A stretch of 30,149 nt of DNA. Source: an uncultured Prevotellaceae bacterium. Its GTDB lineage: Bacteria; Bacteroidota; Bacteroidia; Bacteroidales; Bacteroidaceae. A model generated the notes under the pieces. The model did not search any database. It was not told where the DNA came from and saw only the letters and a list, made by a program, of their open reading frames with translations. Position 1 is the first letter of the stretch. The number at the start of each line of letters is the position of its first letter. The translations under genes were made by a program, and so were the position numbers. The DNA is taken from positions 1-30,149 of the forward strand of contig CADCEQ010000043.1 of assembly GCA_902800435.1 (NCBI GenBank), in the 5' to 3' direction. Shown here piece by piece: positions 6,310 through 13,892 of this stretch.

Positions 6310-8070
6310 GGACACTCCCTATCTCGACGTGCAGCACCTGTCGAAGTCGTTCGGCTCGCTGGTGCTGTTCGAGGACATCAACTTCTCGGTGGCCGAGGGG
6401 CAGCATGTGGGGCTGATAGCCAAGAACGGAACGGGAAAGTCGACGCTGCTGAGCATTCTGACAGGCCACGAGGCGACATCATCTACCGCCGCGACATCCG
6501 CGTAGGCATGCTCGAGCAGTCGCCCGTGTTCGACCCTGAGGAGTCGGTGCTCGACGCCTGCTTCAACCATCAGGGCGACCCCGAGAAGGTGCTCAAGGCC
6601 AAGCAGATTCTGACGAAGCTGAAGATACGCGACCTGCAGCAGCCTATGGGGCAGCTCTCGGGCGGACAGCAGAAGCGCGTGGCGCTGGCCAACGTGCTGA
6701 TAACGGAGCCCGACTTCCTGATTCTTGATGAGCCTACCAACCACCTCGACCTCGAGATGATTGAATGGCTCGAGGGATTCCTGCAGCGGGGCAACAAGAC
6801 GCTGCTGATGGTGACTCACGACCGCTTCTTCCTCGACCGCGTCTGTTCGGTCATCCTCGAACTCGACGACCAGACCGTCTACACCTATCGCGGCAACTAC
6901 TCCTACTATCTGGAGAAGCGGCAGGAGCGACTCGACAACAAGCGGGCTGAGATTATGCGGGCCAACAACCTGTATCGCACGGAGCTGGAGTGGATGCGCC
7001 GCATGCCACAGGCACGAGGCCACAAGGCCAAGTCGCGCGAGGATGCCTTCTACGAGCTTGAGCGTGTGGCGAAGCAGCGCATTGAGGAGCGCCAGGTGAG
7101 GCTGAAGTCGCGCAACGTCTACATCGGCTCAAAGATTTTCGAGTGCCAGTATGTGTCGAAGTCGTTCGACGATACGGTCATCCTGAAGGACTTCTACTAC
7201 AACTTCTCGCGCTTCGAGAAGATGGGCATCGTGGGCAACAACGGAACGGGCAAGTCGACGTTCATCAAGATGCTGCTCGGACTGGTGCCGCCCGACTCGG
7301 GCAAGTTTGATATCGGCGATACCGTCACCTTCGGGTATTTCTCGCAGGAGGGGCTGCAATTCGATGAGCAGCAGAAGGTTATCGACGTTGTGAAGGATAT
7401 TGCAGAGTATATCGACATGGGCGGCGGCAAGCACTTCACGGCCTCACAGCTGCTGCAGTACTTCCTCTTCACGCCCGAACAGCAGCACAACTACGTCTAC
7501 AAGCTCTCGGGCGGCGAGCGCCGCAAGCTGTACCTCTGTACAGTGCTCATGAAGAACCCAAACTTCCTGGTGCTCGACGAGCCGACCAACGACCTCGACA
7601 TCGTCACGCTACAGATACTCGAGGAGTACCTGCAGGACTTTCCCGGCTGCGTCATCGTGGTGAGCCACGACCGCTACTTCATGGATAAGATTGTAGACCA
7701 CCTGCTGGTGTTCGAGGGCGACGGCGTGATCAAGGACTTTCCCGGCAACTACACGCAGTACCGCCAGTGGCAGCAGCTGCAACCCAAGGGCGGCGCGACG
7801 CAGGCAACGGCCACTGCGACAGCGCCGAAGAAGGACTACCACAACGACACGCGCCGACGGATGTCGTTCAAGGAGAAGATGGAGTTTGAGCGGCTGACGA
7901 AGGAGATAGAGCAGCTGGAGGCCGAGCAGAAGCAGATAGAGGACGCTCTGTGTAGCGGGACGCTCTCGATTGACGAGCTGACGGAGAAGTCGAAGCGGCT
8001 GCCCGTGCTGAAGGACGAACTCGACGAGAAGTCGCTGCGATGGCTTGAACTTTCTGAAATTGAGAATTGA
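6302..8070 (+). pseudogene. ABC-F family ATPase (Uup-like), frameshifted
   Basis: This is a soluble tandem-ATPase ABC-F protein, a family that acts on the ribosome. The first part (6302-6505) carries the first Walker A, AKNGTGKSTLLSIL, and then runs out of frame to TAG after LTGHEATSS. The second frame resumes as DIIYRRDIRVGMLEQ (an internal ATG lies at 6508) and is intact to 8070. It contains LSGGQQKR with FLILDEPTNHLDL, the second Walker A GNNGTGKST, LSGGERRK with FLVLDEPTNDLDI, and a C-terminal coiled coil (about the last 75 residues) as in Uup. The junction is at 6472-6475, where relatives have about 4-5 more residues before the Gly-Asp, so a short non-triplet deletion is implied. Everything else is conserved, which favours a recent mutation or an assembly error. 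It overlaps yihA and is followed closely by recR. Confidence 0.85.
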
Positions 8071-8079
8071 CAATTATTG

Positions 8080-8700
8080 ATGACACAACAAGAATACCCT
8101 TCAAGACTGCTTGAGAACGCAGTGTCGCAGTTCGCGCGACTGCCCGGCATTGGGCGCAAGACGGCACTACGGCTGGTGCTCCACCTGCTGCGGCAGGAAA
8201 CGGAGGACGTCGAACAGCTGGCTGCGGCACTGACCACGATGAAGCGCGAGGTGAAGCGCTGCAGCGTCTGCCACAACATCAGCGACCAGGACGTATGTCC
8301 CGTATGCAGCGACCCGCGGCGCGACCAGACGACGGTGTGCGTCGTTGAGAACATACAGGACGTGATGGCCATCGAGAACACCCAGCAGTTTCACGGCCTC
8401 TACCACGTTCTGGGCGGCGTCATCTCGCCGATGGACGGCATCGGGCCCAGCGATCTCGAGATTCAGTCGCTCGTGGAGCGGGTAGGAGAGGGGACCATCA
8501 AGGAGGTCATCCTGGCACTAAGCCCCACAATGGAGGGCGACACCACCAACTTCTACATCTTCCGCAAGCTGGCCCCCTTCAGCGACCTGCGCATAACGGT
8601 CATCGCCCGAGGCGTCTCGGTGGGCGACGAACTGGAATATACCGACGAGGTAACACTGGGACGATCCATACTAAACCGCACATTATTCGAAGCAAAATGA
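8080..8700 (+). CDS. recR: Recombination mediator protein RecR
   Basis: RecR works with RecO (and RecF) to load RecA on SSB-coated gaps. The 206-residue protein has the helix-hairpin-helix [15 protein letters not shown] (residues 18-32), a four-cysteine zinc site CSVC...CPVC (C61, C64, C73, C76), and a Toprim domain beginning [14 protein letters not shown] with [12 protein letters not shown] later. I chose ATG at 8080 over a TTG three bases upstream. The junction with the preceding gene is only 9 nt and consists of GAATTGA-like repeats. Its stop overlaps the next start (ATGA at 8697). Confidence 0.96.
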   Translation: MTQQEYPSRLLENAVSQFARLPGIGRKTALRLVLHLLRQETEDVEQLAAALTTMKREVKRCSVCHNISDQDVCPVCSDPRRDQTTVCVVENIQDVMAIENTQQFHGLYHVLGGVISPMDGIGPSDLEIQSLVERVGEGTIKEVILALSPTMEGDTTNFYIFRKLAPFSDLRITVIARGVSVGDELEYTDEVTLGRSILNRTLFEAK

Positions 8701-9119
8701 AACAAGTAAGACTGACACTGACCGTCCTCTTTTGGACGATTCTCGCGCTGGCACTCATCACGGTGGTGCTCTTCGAGACCGGTGTACTGGAGTTCGGCTA
8801 TTACGCCAGTGACCAGGTGCAGGCCGAGTTCCTGCTGACCATCATGATGGAGATTCTGACGCTGGCCGTCATCCCGGTGGCGCTGAAGCTCTTCAAGTTC
8901 AAGAGCGTCAGGGCCGACCTGATTGCCCGTAAGCATGAGGCTCTACGCAAGTGGGGACTGCTACGCCTGCTTATGCTGCTGGTGCCAATGCTCGTCAACA
9001 CCTTATTATATTATGCATACGGGAAGACTACCTTCGGCTATATGGCCATCATCTTGTGCCTGACGCTGCCGTTTGTCTATCCGGGCAAAGAACGCTGTGA
9101 GTCGGAAGTTGAGGAATGA
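8697..9119 (+). CDS. Small integral membrane protein, function unknown
   Basis: This 140-residue protein has about four predicted membrane helices: roughly residues 6-27 ([19 protein letters not shown]), 44-62 ([19 protein letters not shown]), 88-105 and 109-127. A basic loop ([20 protein letters not shown]) lies between helices 2 and 3. The tail is acidic (ESEVEE). It overlaps recR by ATGA at its start and the glycosyltransferase by ATGA at its end, so it is translationally coupled to both. I do not recognise a named family. Its position suggests a role linked to the envelope glycosyltransferase, but that is inference. Confidence 0.8.
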   Translation: MKQVRLTLTVLFWTILALALITVVLFETGVLEFGYYASDQVQAEFLLTIMMEILTLAVIPVALKLFKFKSVRADLIARKHEALRKWGLLRLLMLLVPMLVNTLLYYAYGKTTFGYMAIILCLTLPFVYPGKERCESEVEE

Positions 9120-9952
9120 AGCTGTCAGTCGTTATCGTCAGCTACAACGTATGTAGCTATCTGGAGAAGTGTCTCGACAGCGTTGAAAAGGCGCTCGCGG
9201 GCATTGACAGCGAGGTGTTCGTCGTCGACAATGCCTCGACGGACAACACGATGGCGGTCTTGCCTGGACGCTATACGTGGGTCAGATTTATCGCCAACGA
9301 CGAGAACCTGGGCTTTGCACGCGCCAACAACATCGCCATCAGGCAGGCGCAGGGCGAATATGTGCTGCTGCTGAACCCGGATACTACGGTTGCCGAGCAT
9401 ACGCTGCGCGAGGCAGTGGCCTTTATGGACGACCATCAGCAGGCTGGCGGAGCGGGCGTGATGATGCACAACGAGGACGGCACGCTGGCACCAGAGTCAC
9501 GACGTGCCATACCGACGCCCTGGGTTTCGGCTCTGAAGATGCTGGGCTTCACAAAGCGATACTACATGAGCCATCTGCCCTGGGATGAGCCCTGCCGCAT
9601 TGAGGTCATCAGCGGAGCCTTCTGCCTGCTGCGCAAGTCGGCACTCGACAAGATCGGACTGCTCGACGAGGACTTCTTCATGTACGGCGAAGACATCGAC
9701 CTGAGCTACAGGCTGCTGAAAGGCGGTTACGAGAACTGGTACCTGCCGCTGCCCATCACGCACTATAAGGGCAAGAGCACACGCAAGACCGACTACCGCT
9801 ACGTCCACGTGTTCTACAAGGCGATGCTCATCTTCTTCCGCAAGCACTACAGCCATCTGAGTATCTTCTACACGCTGCCCGTTAAACTGGCTATCTACTT
9901 CCGCGCATTCATCGCCCTAATCGACATCCTACGACAAAAGCTTCACCTATGA
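9116..9952 (+). CDS. Family 2 glycosyltransferase
   Basis: This protein transfers a sugar from a nucleotide-sugar donor to a surface glycan or lipid-linked acceptor. Its 278 residues start with the GT-A fold hallmark LSVVIVSYNVCSYLEKCLDS. VDNASTDNT, NLGFARANNIAI and the metal-binding region LLLNPDTTV follow. The acceptor region has the ISGAFCLLRKSALDKIGLLDE and DFFMYGEDIDLSYRL pattern of the rhamnosyltransferase-like (WcaA) group. A C-terminal hydrophobic/amphipathic segment (IFYTLPVKLAIYFRAFIALID) may bind membrane. It overlaps the upstream membrane protein and the downstream acetyltransferase by ATGA junctions. Donor and acceptor are unknown. Confidence 0.92.
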   Translation: MKLSVVIVSYNVCSYLEKCLDSVEKALAGIDSEVFVVDNASTDNTMAVLPGRYTWVRFIANDENLGFARANNIAIRQAQGEYVLLLNPDTTVAEHTLREAVAFMDDHQQAGGAGVMMHNEDGTLAPESRRAIPTPWVSALKMLGFTKRYYMSHLPWDEPCRIEVISGAFCLLRKSALDKIGLLDEDFFMYGEDIDLSYRLLKGGYENWYLPLPITHYKGKSTRKTDYRYVHVFYKAMLIFFRKHYSHLSIFYTLPVKLAIYFRAFIALIDILRQKLHL

Positions 9953-10461
9953 CAAACGCTGAAACCATCCGGCTGAGGGCTATGGAGCCTGAAGACCTCG
10001 ACATGCTCTACACGATAGAGAACGACCGCGAGCTGTGGGACATCGGGGCCACCAACGTGCCCTATTCGCGCTACGTGCTGCACGACTACATCGCCAACAG
10101 CTCGGGCGACATCTACACCGACCGCGAGGTAAGGCTCATCATCGAGAACGGGGTGGGGGAGACCGTCGGAATGGCCGATATCACCAACTTCGACGCTAAA
10201 AACCGTCATGCGGAGGTGGGCATCGTCATCGCCCGGGAACACCGGCAGAAAGGCTACGCGCTGAAGGCCCTTGAACAGGTCGTCGACTATGCGGCCCGTG
10301 TTGTACATCTGCGTCAGCTTTACGCCATCATCAATGCCGACAATGAAGCCTCGCTCCAGTTGTTCCGCAAAGCGGGTTTCAGCGATGCTGCCACGCTGAA
10401 TGATTGGCTTTACGACGGCACCAGCTATCATGCTGCCGTCGTTATGCAGATATTTTTGTAA
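9949..10461 (+). CDS. GNAT family N-acetyltransferase
   Basis: This acetyl-CoA-dependent N-acetyltransferase of 170 residues is of the RimJ/SpeG-like type. The N-terminus IRLRAMEPEDLDMLYTIEND is typical of this branch. The acetyl-CoA binding motif A is VGIVIAREHRQKGYALKALE, with Arg-Gln-Lys-Gly-Tyr replacing the usual R/Q-x-x-G-x-G/A loop. Motif B follows as LYAIINADNEASLQLFRKAGF. The substrate could be a polyamine, a protein N-terminus or a small amine. It is the last gene of the yihA-led run and overlaps the glycosyltransferase by 4 nt. No terminator is evident before the tRNA promoter. Confidence 0.9.
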   Translation: MTNAETIRLRAMEPEDLDMLYTIENDRELWDIGATNVPYSRYVLHDYIANSSGDIYTDREVRLIIENGVGETVGMADITNFDAKNRHAEVGIVIAREHRQKGYALKALEQVVDYAARVVHLRQLYAIINADNEASLQLFRKAGFSDAATLNDWLYDGTSYHAAVVMQIFL

Positions 10462-10477
10462 AAAAGTGCCGAAAAGT

Positions 10478-10508
10478 TTTGTGGGTTCGGAAATTATTAT
10501 TACCTTTG
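10478..10508 (+). promoter_or_regulatory. Promoter of the tRNA-Asp genes
   Basis: TTTG (10478-10481), 19 nt, then TACCTTTG (10501-10508) followed by CAC, matching the Bacteroidota consensus exactly. TTCGG occurs with TCG at 10487-10489, 11 nt before the -7 box, paired with an upstream CCGAA. Confidence 0.75.
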
Positions 10509-10536
10509 CACCCGCAAACAAGGAAATGCAATCCGA

Positions 10537-10613
10537 GGTGCGTTAGTTCAGTAGGTTAGAATGCCTGCCTGTCACGCAGGAGGTCACGAGTTCGAGTCTC
10601 GTACGCACCGCCA
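10537..10613 (+). tRNA. tRNA-Asp (GTC), copy 1, CCA encoded
   Basis: The 7-bp acceptor stem is GGTGCGT with ACGCACC, and the discriminator is G. The anticodon stem CCTGC/GCAGG encloses the loop CTGTCAC, giving anticodon GTC. The T arm is ACGAG-TTCGAGT-CTCGT. The genome encodes the 3' CCA (10611-10613). The mature body is 74 nt plus CCA. Confidence 0.97.
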
Positions 10614-10648
10614 AAAGTAATGCCTTGAATGTAACACTAAACCTGAAT

Positions 10649-10722
10649 GGTGCGTTAGTTCAGTAGGTTAGAATGCCTGCCTGTCACGCAGGAGGTCACG
10701 AGTTCGAGTCTCGTACGCACCG
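10649..10722 (+). tRNA. tRNA-Asp (GTC), copy 2, CCA not encoded
   Basis: The 74-nt body is identical to copy 1, starting 112 nt downstream. The sequence after the discriminator is CAT, so the CCA end must be added by tRNA nucleotidyltransferase. It has no promoter of its own and is probably co-transcribed with copy 1. Confidence 0.97.
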
Positions 10723-10823
10723 CATGGAAGCTCACTGGATACTGAAAGGTTCCGTTGGGCTTTTTTTGTGACCAATATATTGACATATAACAACATTATA
10801 AAAAGAAAGAAAGGATAATAAAA

Positions 10824-11450
10824 ATGAGGACATCGGCACTATTTATCATAATGATGCTTGTCGCACAATCGCTGAGTGCGCAGATTCGTACAGAGAAACT
10901 GACTGTCTACAAGCAATTCAAACCCTCAACCATCATGCTGAAGGACGGACGCGAGCTGAAACAGCCGCTGACGAACATCTTCCTGAAGAATTCTTCGCTG
11001 CTCTATATGAACGGCACCAACTCGATGGAGGCCAATATGGACAATATCATTAGCGTGAAGTTTGATGACCGCCAGTATATCAAGATTGATACAATGCTCT
11101 ATTATCTGGTCGATACCATCGGAAACGACGCGCTCTATCGTGCTACCGTGATGGACATGCCGGCTTACTATCAGCAACTGAGAAACAACAAGGTTATTAC
11201 GAACATCGATTTCGGCGATCAGATTCAAACGTCGCATATTGATATCAGCACAGAGGACGATTACAAATTCCCGCTCATCGATTTGTTCTATTATCGTTAT
11301 AATGGCGAGTTCGTTCGCACACATGAGCGTAATCTCGGCCGAATTCTACCGAAAGAAAAACAGCGCATGCTGAAAACTTTCGTCAATCTGCCGGACTTCA
11401 GTTGGACCGACGAAGAGAGTCTTCTGAAGCTTCTGAAAGCACTGCAATAA
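10824..11450 (+). CDS. Exported protein of unknown function
   Basis: This 208-residue protein has a signal peptide at residues 1-20 (ALFIIMMLVAQSLSAQ, cut before or after the Gln). The mature part is soluble, with no lipobox Cys. The first half reads like a beta-rich domain (YKQFKPSTIMLKDGRELKQ, then FLKNSSLLYMNGTN and ISVKFDDRQYIKID). The C-terminal part is helical, with a PEKQRMLKTF-like segment. I recognise no named family; it resembles Bacteroidales-specific envelope proteins. Spacing from the tRNA genes is 101 nt and no clear promoter lies between, so it may rely on tRNA read-through or a weak AT-rich promoter. A strong terminator follows. Confidence 0.75.
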   Translation: MRTSALFIIMMLVAQSLSAQIRTEKLTVYKQFKPSTIMLKDGRELKQPLTNIFLKNSSLLYMNGTNSMEANMDNIISVKFDDRQYIKIDTMLYYLVDTIGNDALYRATVMDMPAYYQQLRNNKVITNIDFGDQIQTSHIDISTEDDYKFPLIDLFYYRYNGEFVRTHERNLGRILPKEKQRMLKTFVNLPDFSWTDEESLLKLLKALQ

Positions 11451-11475
11451 TCTGTTTCCGAAAGAACAGTATATA

Positions 11476-11508
11476 AAAAGTGGCAGGGGAGATAATCCTG
11501 CCACTTTT
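11476..11508. terminator. Terminator between the exported protein and the RSH gene
   Basis: A perfect 12-bp stem, AAAAGTGGCAGG (11476-11487) with CCTGCCACTTTT (11497-11508), encloses a 9-nt loop. The A-rich and T-rich flanks make it usable on both strands, which suits the convergent genes on either side. Confidence 0.8.
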
Positions 11509-11568
11509 CTTATTCCTTGCTTTACTTATTTATCATAATACCTATTATATTTCAAATGGGCATATTTA

Positions 11569-13776
11569 TCAAATTCGCTCAACTTGCTTGACGCCCTTGA
11601 CTGTTCTGAGGCGTTTGATGAGTGCTTCGAGTTTGGCTATATCGTCAATCATGACGACCAGATTCCCTCGGAACAAGCCGTCGTGAGAGTCGATGTTGAT
11701 GCTGCGCAACACGAGTTTCTCTTCCTTTGAAATGATGCTCGTCAGATTGTTGACAATGCCGATGTCGTCGACACCAATCACGCGAAGTGTTATAGAATAC
11801 TGCGACGAGCCCTTACCTGACCATTTGGCACGTACGATGCGATAGCCGAAACGCTTCTTCATCTCGGGCGAATTCGGACAGTCCGTACGGTGAATCTTGA
11901 TACCTCCGCTGACGGTCACAAATCCGAAAACGTCGTCACCGTATATAGGATTACAGCAGCGTGCCAGCTGGTAGTCAATACCCTTTAGGTTGCGGTCGAT
12001 AATCAGTACATCGTCATTCTGCGTCTGCGTCGCCTGTTCCTCATACACGAATTCACCAGCACTACGGGCTTGCTTGTCGCCGGTCGGCGTCTTGAGCCCC
12101 TGCTGAATCTCTAAATAATTGTCTATCAGCGTGTTCATGTCGAGCGTACCGTCGACAACTTGCTTGTAGAATTCGGAAACCTCTTTGAAGCGAAGCTTTT
12201 TGACGAGCTGCTGCATGACGGCCTCTTCAAGTTCAATCTTGCGGTTCTTGAACTTGCGCTCAATCATCTCCTTTGCAAACAGTCCTTCCTTAACCTGTGT
12301 CTCTTTCAGCGCCAGTCGGATCTTGGCTTTTGCCCGGCTGGTCTTCACGACCGACAGCCATTCCTGCTTGGGCTTCTGCGTCGACGAGGTCATAATCTCC
12401 ACCTGGTCGCCGCTGTGCAGCACCTGACGGAACGTCACCACCTTATTATTAATACGCGCGCCTACGCACGATGAACCGATCTTCGAGTGAATGTGGTAAG
12501 CCATATCGAGCACAGTAGCGCCCTTGGGAAACTTCAGCAGGTCGCCTTTCGGCGTAAACACGTAGACCTCGTCCTCGTACAGATCCATCTTGAACTGGTC
12601 CATAGCCTCGCGACCGTCGCTGGTCTCCAGCATCTGACGGATAGATGTCAGCCACTCGTCCATACTACCGCTCTGCCCCTTCACGCCTTTGTAGCGCCAG
12701 TGGGCAGCAACGCCCCGCTCGGCGACCTCGTCCATACGTTCAGTACGAATCTGAATCTCAACCCATTTCTGCTCAGGTCCCAGAACGGTGATGTGCAGCG
12801 ACTCGTAACCGTTTGACTTTGGCACACTTAACCAGTCGCGCAGACGTTTGGGATTGGGCTGGTACATGTCGGTCACAATCGAGTAAACCTGCCAGCATTG
12901 CATTTTCTCCTTCTCCTGGGGCGTGTCGAGAATGATGCGGATGGCAAACAGGTCGTAGACGCCTTCAAAGCCGCACTTCTGCTTCTTCATCTTCTGCCAT
13001 ATCGAGTGTATCGATTTGGTGCGGCCCTTGATGTGGAACTTCAGTCCGGCAGCCGTCAGCTTCTCTTCGATGGGCTTGATGAAGTTTTCGATATAGGCGT
13101 CGCGGCTCTTCTTCGTCTCGTTGAGTTTGTCTTTTATCAGGTAATATGCGTCGTGCTCAAGATACTTCAGCGACAAGTCCTCAAGCTCCGACTTCAGTTT
13201 GTAGAGGCCCAGCTTATGAGCCAGCGGCGCATACAGATAGGCAGCCTCGAGGCTCACTTCCTTTTTGGCTTCCTCGTTCTGCGTATCGCGTATCTGGCGC
13301 ATGAGGTTCACGCGGTCGGCAATCATAATCAGAATCACGCGCATGTCCTCAGCAAACGACAACAGCAGGTTGCGGAAGTTCTCGCTCTCGATGACGTGAT
13401 TGTTCTTGTAGAGTTCCTGAATGCGGCACAGTCCGTGCATGATTCTGGCCACCGACTCACCATAGTCCCGGCGGACATCGTCGATATCAACAAAGCCAGA
13501 GACCACACTGTTGTAAAGCAGTATGGCCACAACGGCATCGCGCTTCAGTCCTGTCTCGTCAACCAGTATCAGCGCTGTCTGCAAGCCGGTCACCACGGGG
13601 TTCAGTCCGAATGCGTCGCGCGTCAACTGCTGCTGCTCGGTCTGTTGCCTAAGCATTGAGCGTATCTTCTGCTCGTCTCCGGGCAGTAGAGAGTCCCCTA
13701 CCCTTTCCTTCAGTTCTGATATCAGTTGGAGCGCTTCTGAACGCTCTTCGGGCGTGAATTCGAATTTATCTATCAT
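11569..13776 (-). CDS. RelA/SpoT homologue, (p)ppGpp synthetase with degenerate hydrolase site
   Basis: This long RSH protein (735 residues) controls the stringent response. The N-terminal HD hydrolase fold is present but its catalytic residues are gone. The usual HDxxED block is LLYNSVVS (86-93), and the upstream metal His region reads NPVVTGLQ; only ADRVNLMR (153-160) remains. The synthetase domain is intact: GRTKSIHSIWQKM (251-263), D275 in YDLFAIR, YESLH (324-328), E340 in EIQIRT, and AAHW (357-360). A TGS domain (402-463), a conserved-cysteine segment (LARCCNP) and a C-terminal ACT domain follow. A synthetase-only enzyme needs a partner hydrolase elsewhere; Bacteroidota generally carry two long RSH proteins. 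It diverges from the DUF4301 gene. Confidence 0.93.
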   Translation of the reverse strand: MIDKFEFTPEERSEALQLISELKERVGDSLLPGDEQKIRSMLRQQTEQQQLTRDAFGLNPVVTGLQTALILVDETGLKRDAVVAILLYNSVVSGFVDIDDVRRDYGESVARIMHGLCRIQELYKNNHVIESENFRNLLLSFAEDMRVILIMIADRVNLMRQIRDTQNEEAKKEVSLEAAYLYAPLAHKLGLYKLKSELEDLSLKYLEHDAYYLIKDKLNETKKSRDAYIENFIKPIEEKLTAAGLKFHIKGRTKSIHSIWQKMKKQKCGFEGVYDLFAIRIILDTPQEKEKMQCWQVYSIVTDMYQPNPKRLRDWLSVPKSNGYESLHITVLGPEQKWVEIQIRTERMDEVAERGVAAHWRYKGVKGQSGSMDEWLTSIRQMLETSDGREAMDQFKMDLYEDEVYVFTPKGDLLKFPKGATVLDMAYHIHSKIGSSCVGARINNKVVTFRQVLHSGDQVEIMTSSTQKPKQEWLSVVKTSRAKAKIRLALKETQVKEGLFAKEMIERKFKNRKIELEEAVMQQLVKKLRFKEVSEFYKQVVDGTLDMNTLIDNYLEIQQGLKTPTGDKQARSAGEFVYEEQATQTQNDDVLIIDRNLKGIDYQLARCCNPIYGDDVFGFVTVSGGIKIHRTDCPNSPEMKKRFGYRIVRAKWSGKGSSQYSITLRVIGVDDIGIVNNLTSIISKEEKLVLRSINIDSHDGLFRGNLVVMIDDIAKLEALIKRLRTVKGVKQVERI

Positions 13777-13796
13777 CCTTTTTCCTATTTTTCATG

Positions 13797-13804
13797 CAAA
13801 GTTA
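13797..13804 (-). promoter_or_regulatory. -7 box of the RSH gene promoter
   Basis: TAACTTTG on the minus strand, 20 nt before the start codon. A TTGC sequence lies at roughly the -33 position (13826-13829). No TTCG box is present, unlike the majority of promoters here. Confidence 0.5.
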
Positions 13805-13822
13805 AGAAAAAAATCAGTTTTT

Positions 13823-13855
13823 TTTGCAATAATTCCCAAAAACTTTGTATATTTG
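13823..13855 (+). promoter_or_regulatory. Promoter of the DUF4301 gene
   Basis: TTTG (13823-13826), 21 nt, then TATATTTG (13848-13855). The start codon is 37 nt after the -7 box. It is embedded back-to-back with the RSH promoter. Confidence 0.55.
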
Positions 13856-13892
13856 CCGATGAAATCTTAAAACTAACAAAAACGCTCGTATT

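Noticed and set aside
5533..6315. In-frame upstream extension of rho
   Set aside because: The frame is open but antisense to yihA and passes through both promoters. The family N-terminal domain begins at 5532.
10537..10722. Paired tRNA-Asp repeats as an integration (att) site
   Set aside because: The repeat covers the complete tRNA body, there is no integrase or foreign segment between copies, and the spacing is only 112 nt; tandem tRNA genes explain it.
10735..10780. Terminator after the second tRNA-Asp gene
   Set aside because: A T-run is present, but I could not find a convincing stem before it.
12898..13659. Plus-strand ORF of 253 codons opposite the RSH gene
   Set aside because: It is a shadow of a conserved gene, with His/Leu/Gln/Val-rich composition and no start context or family motifs.
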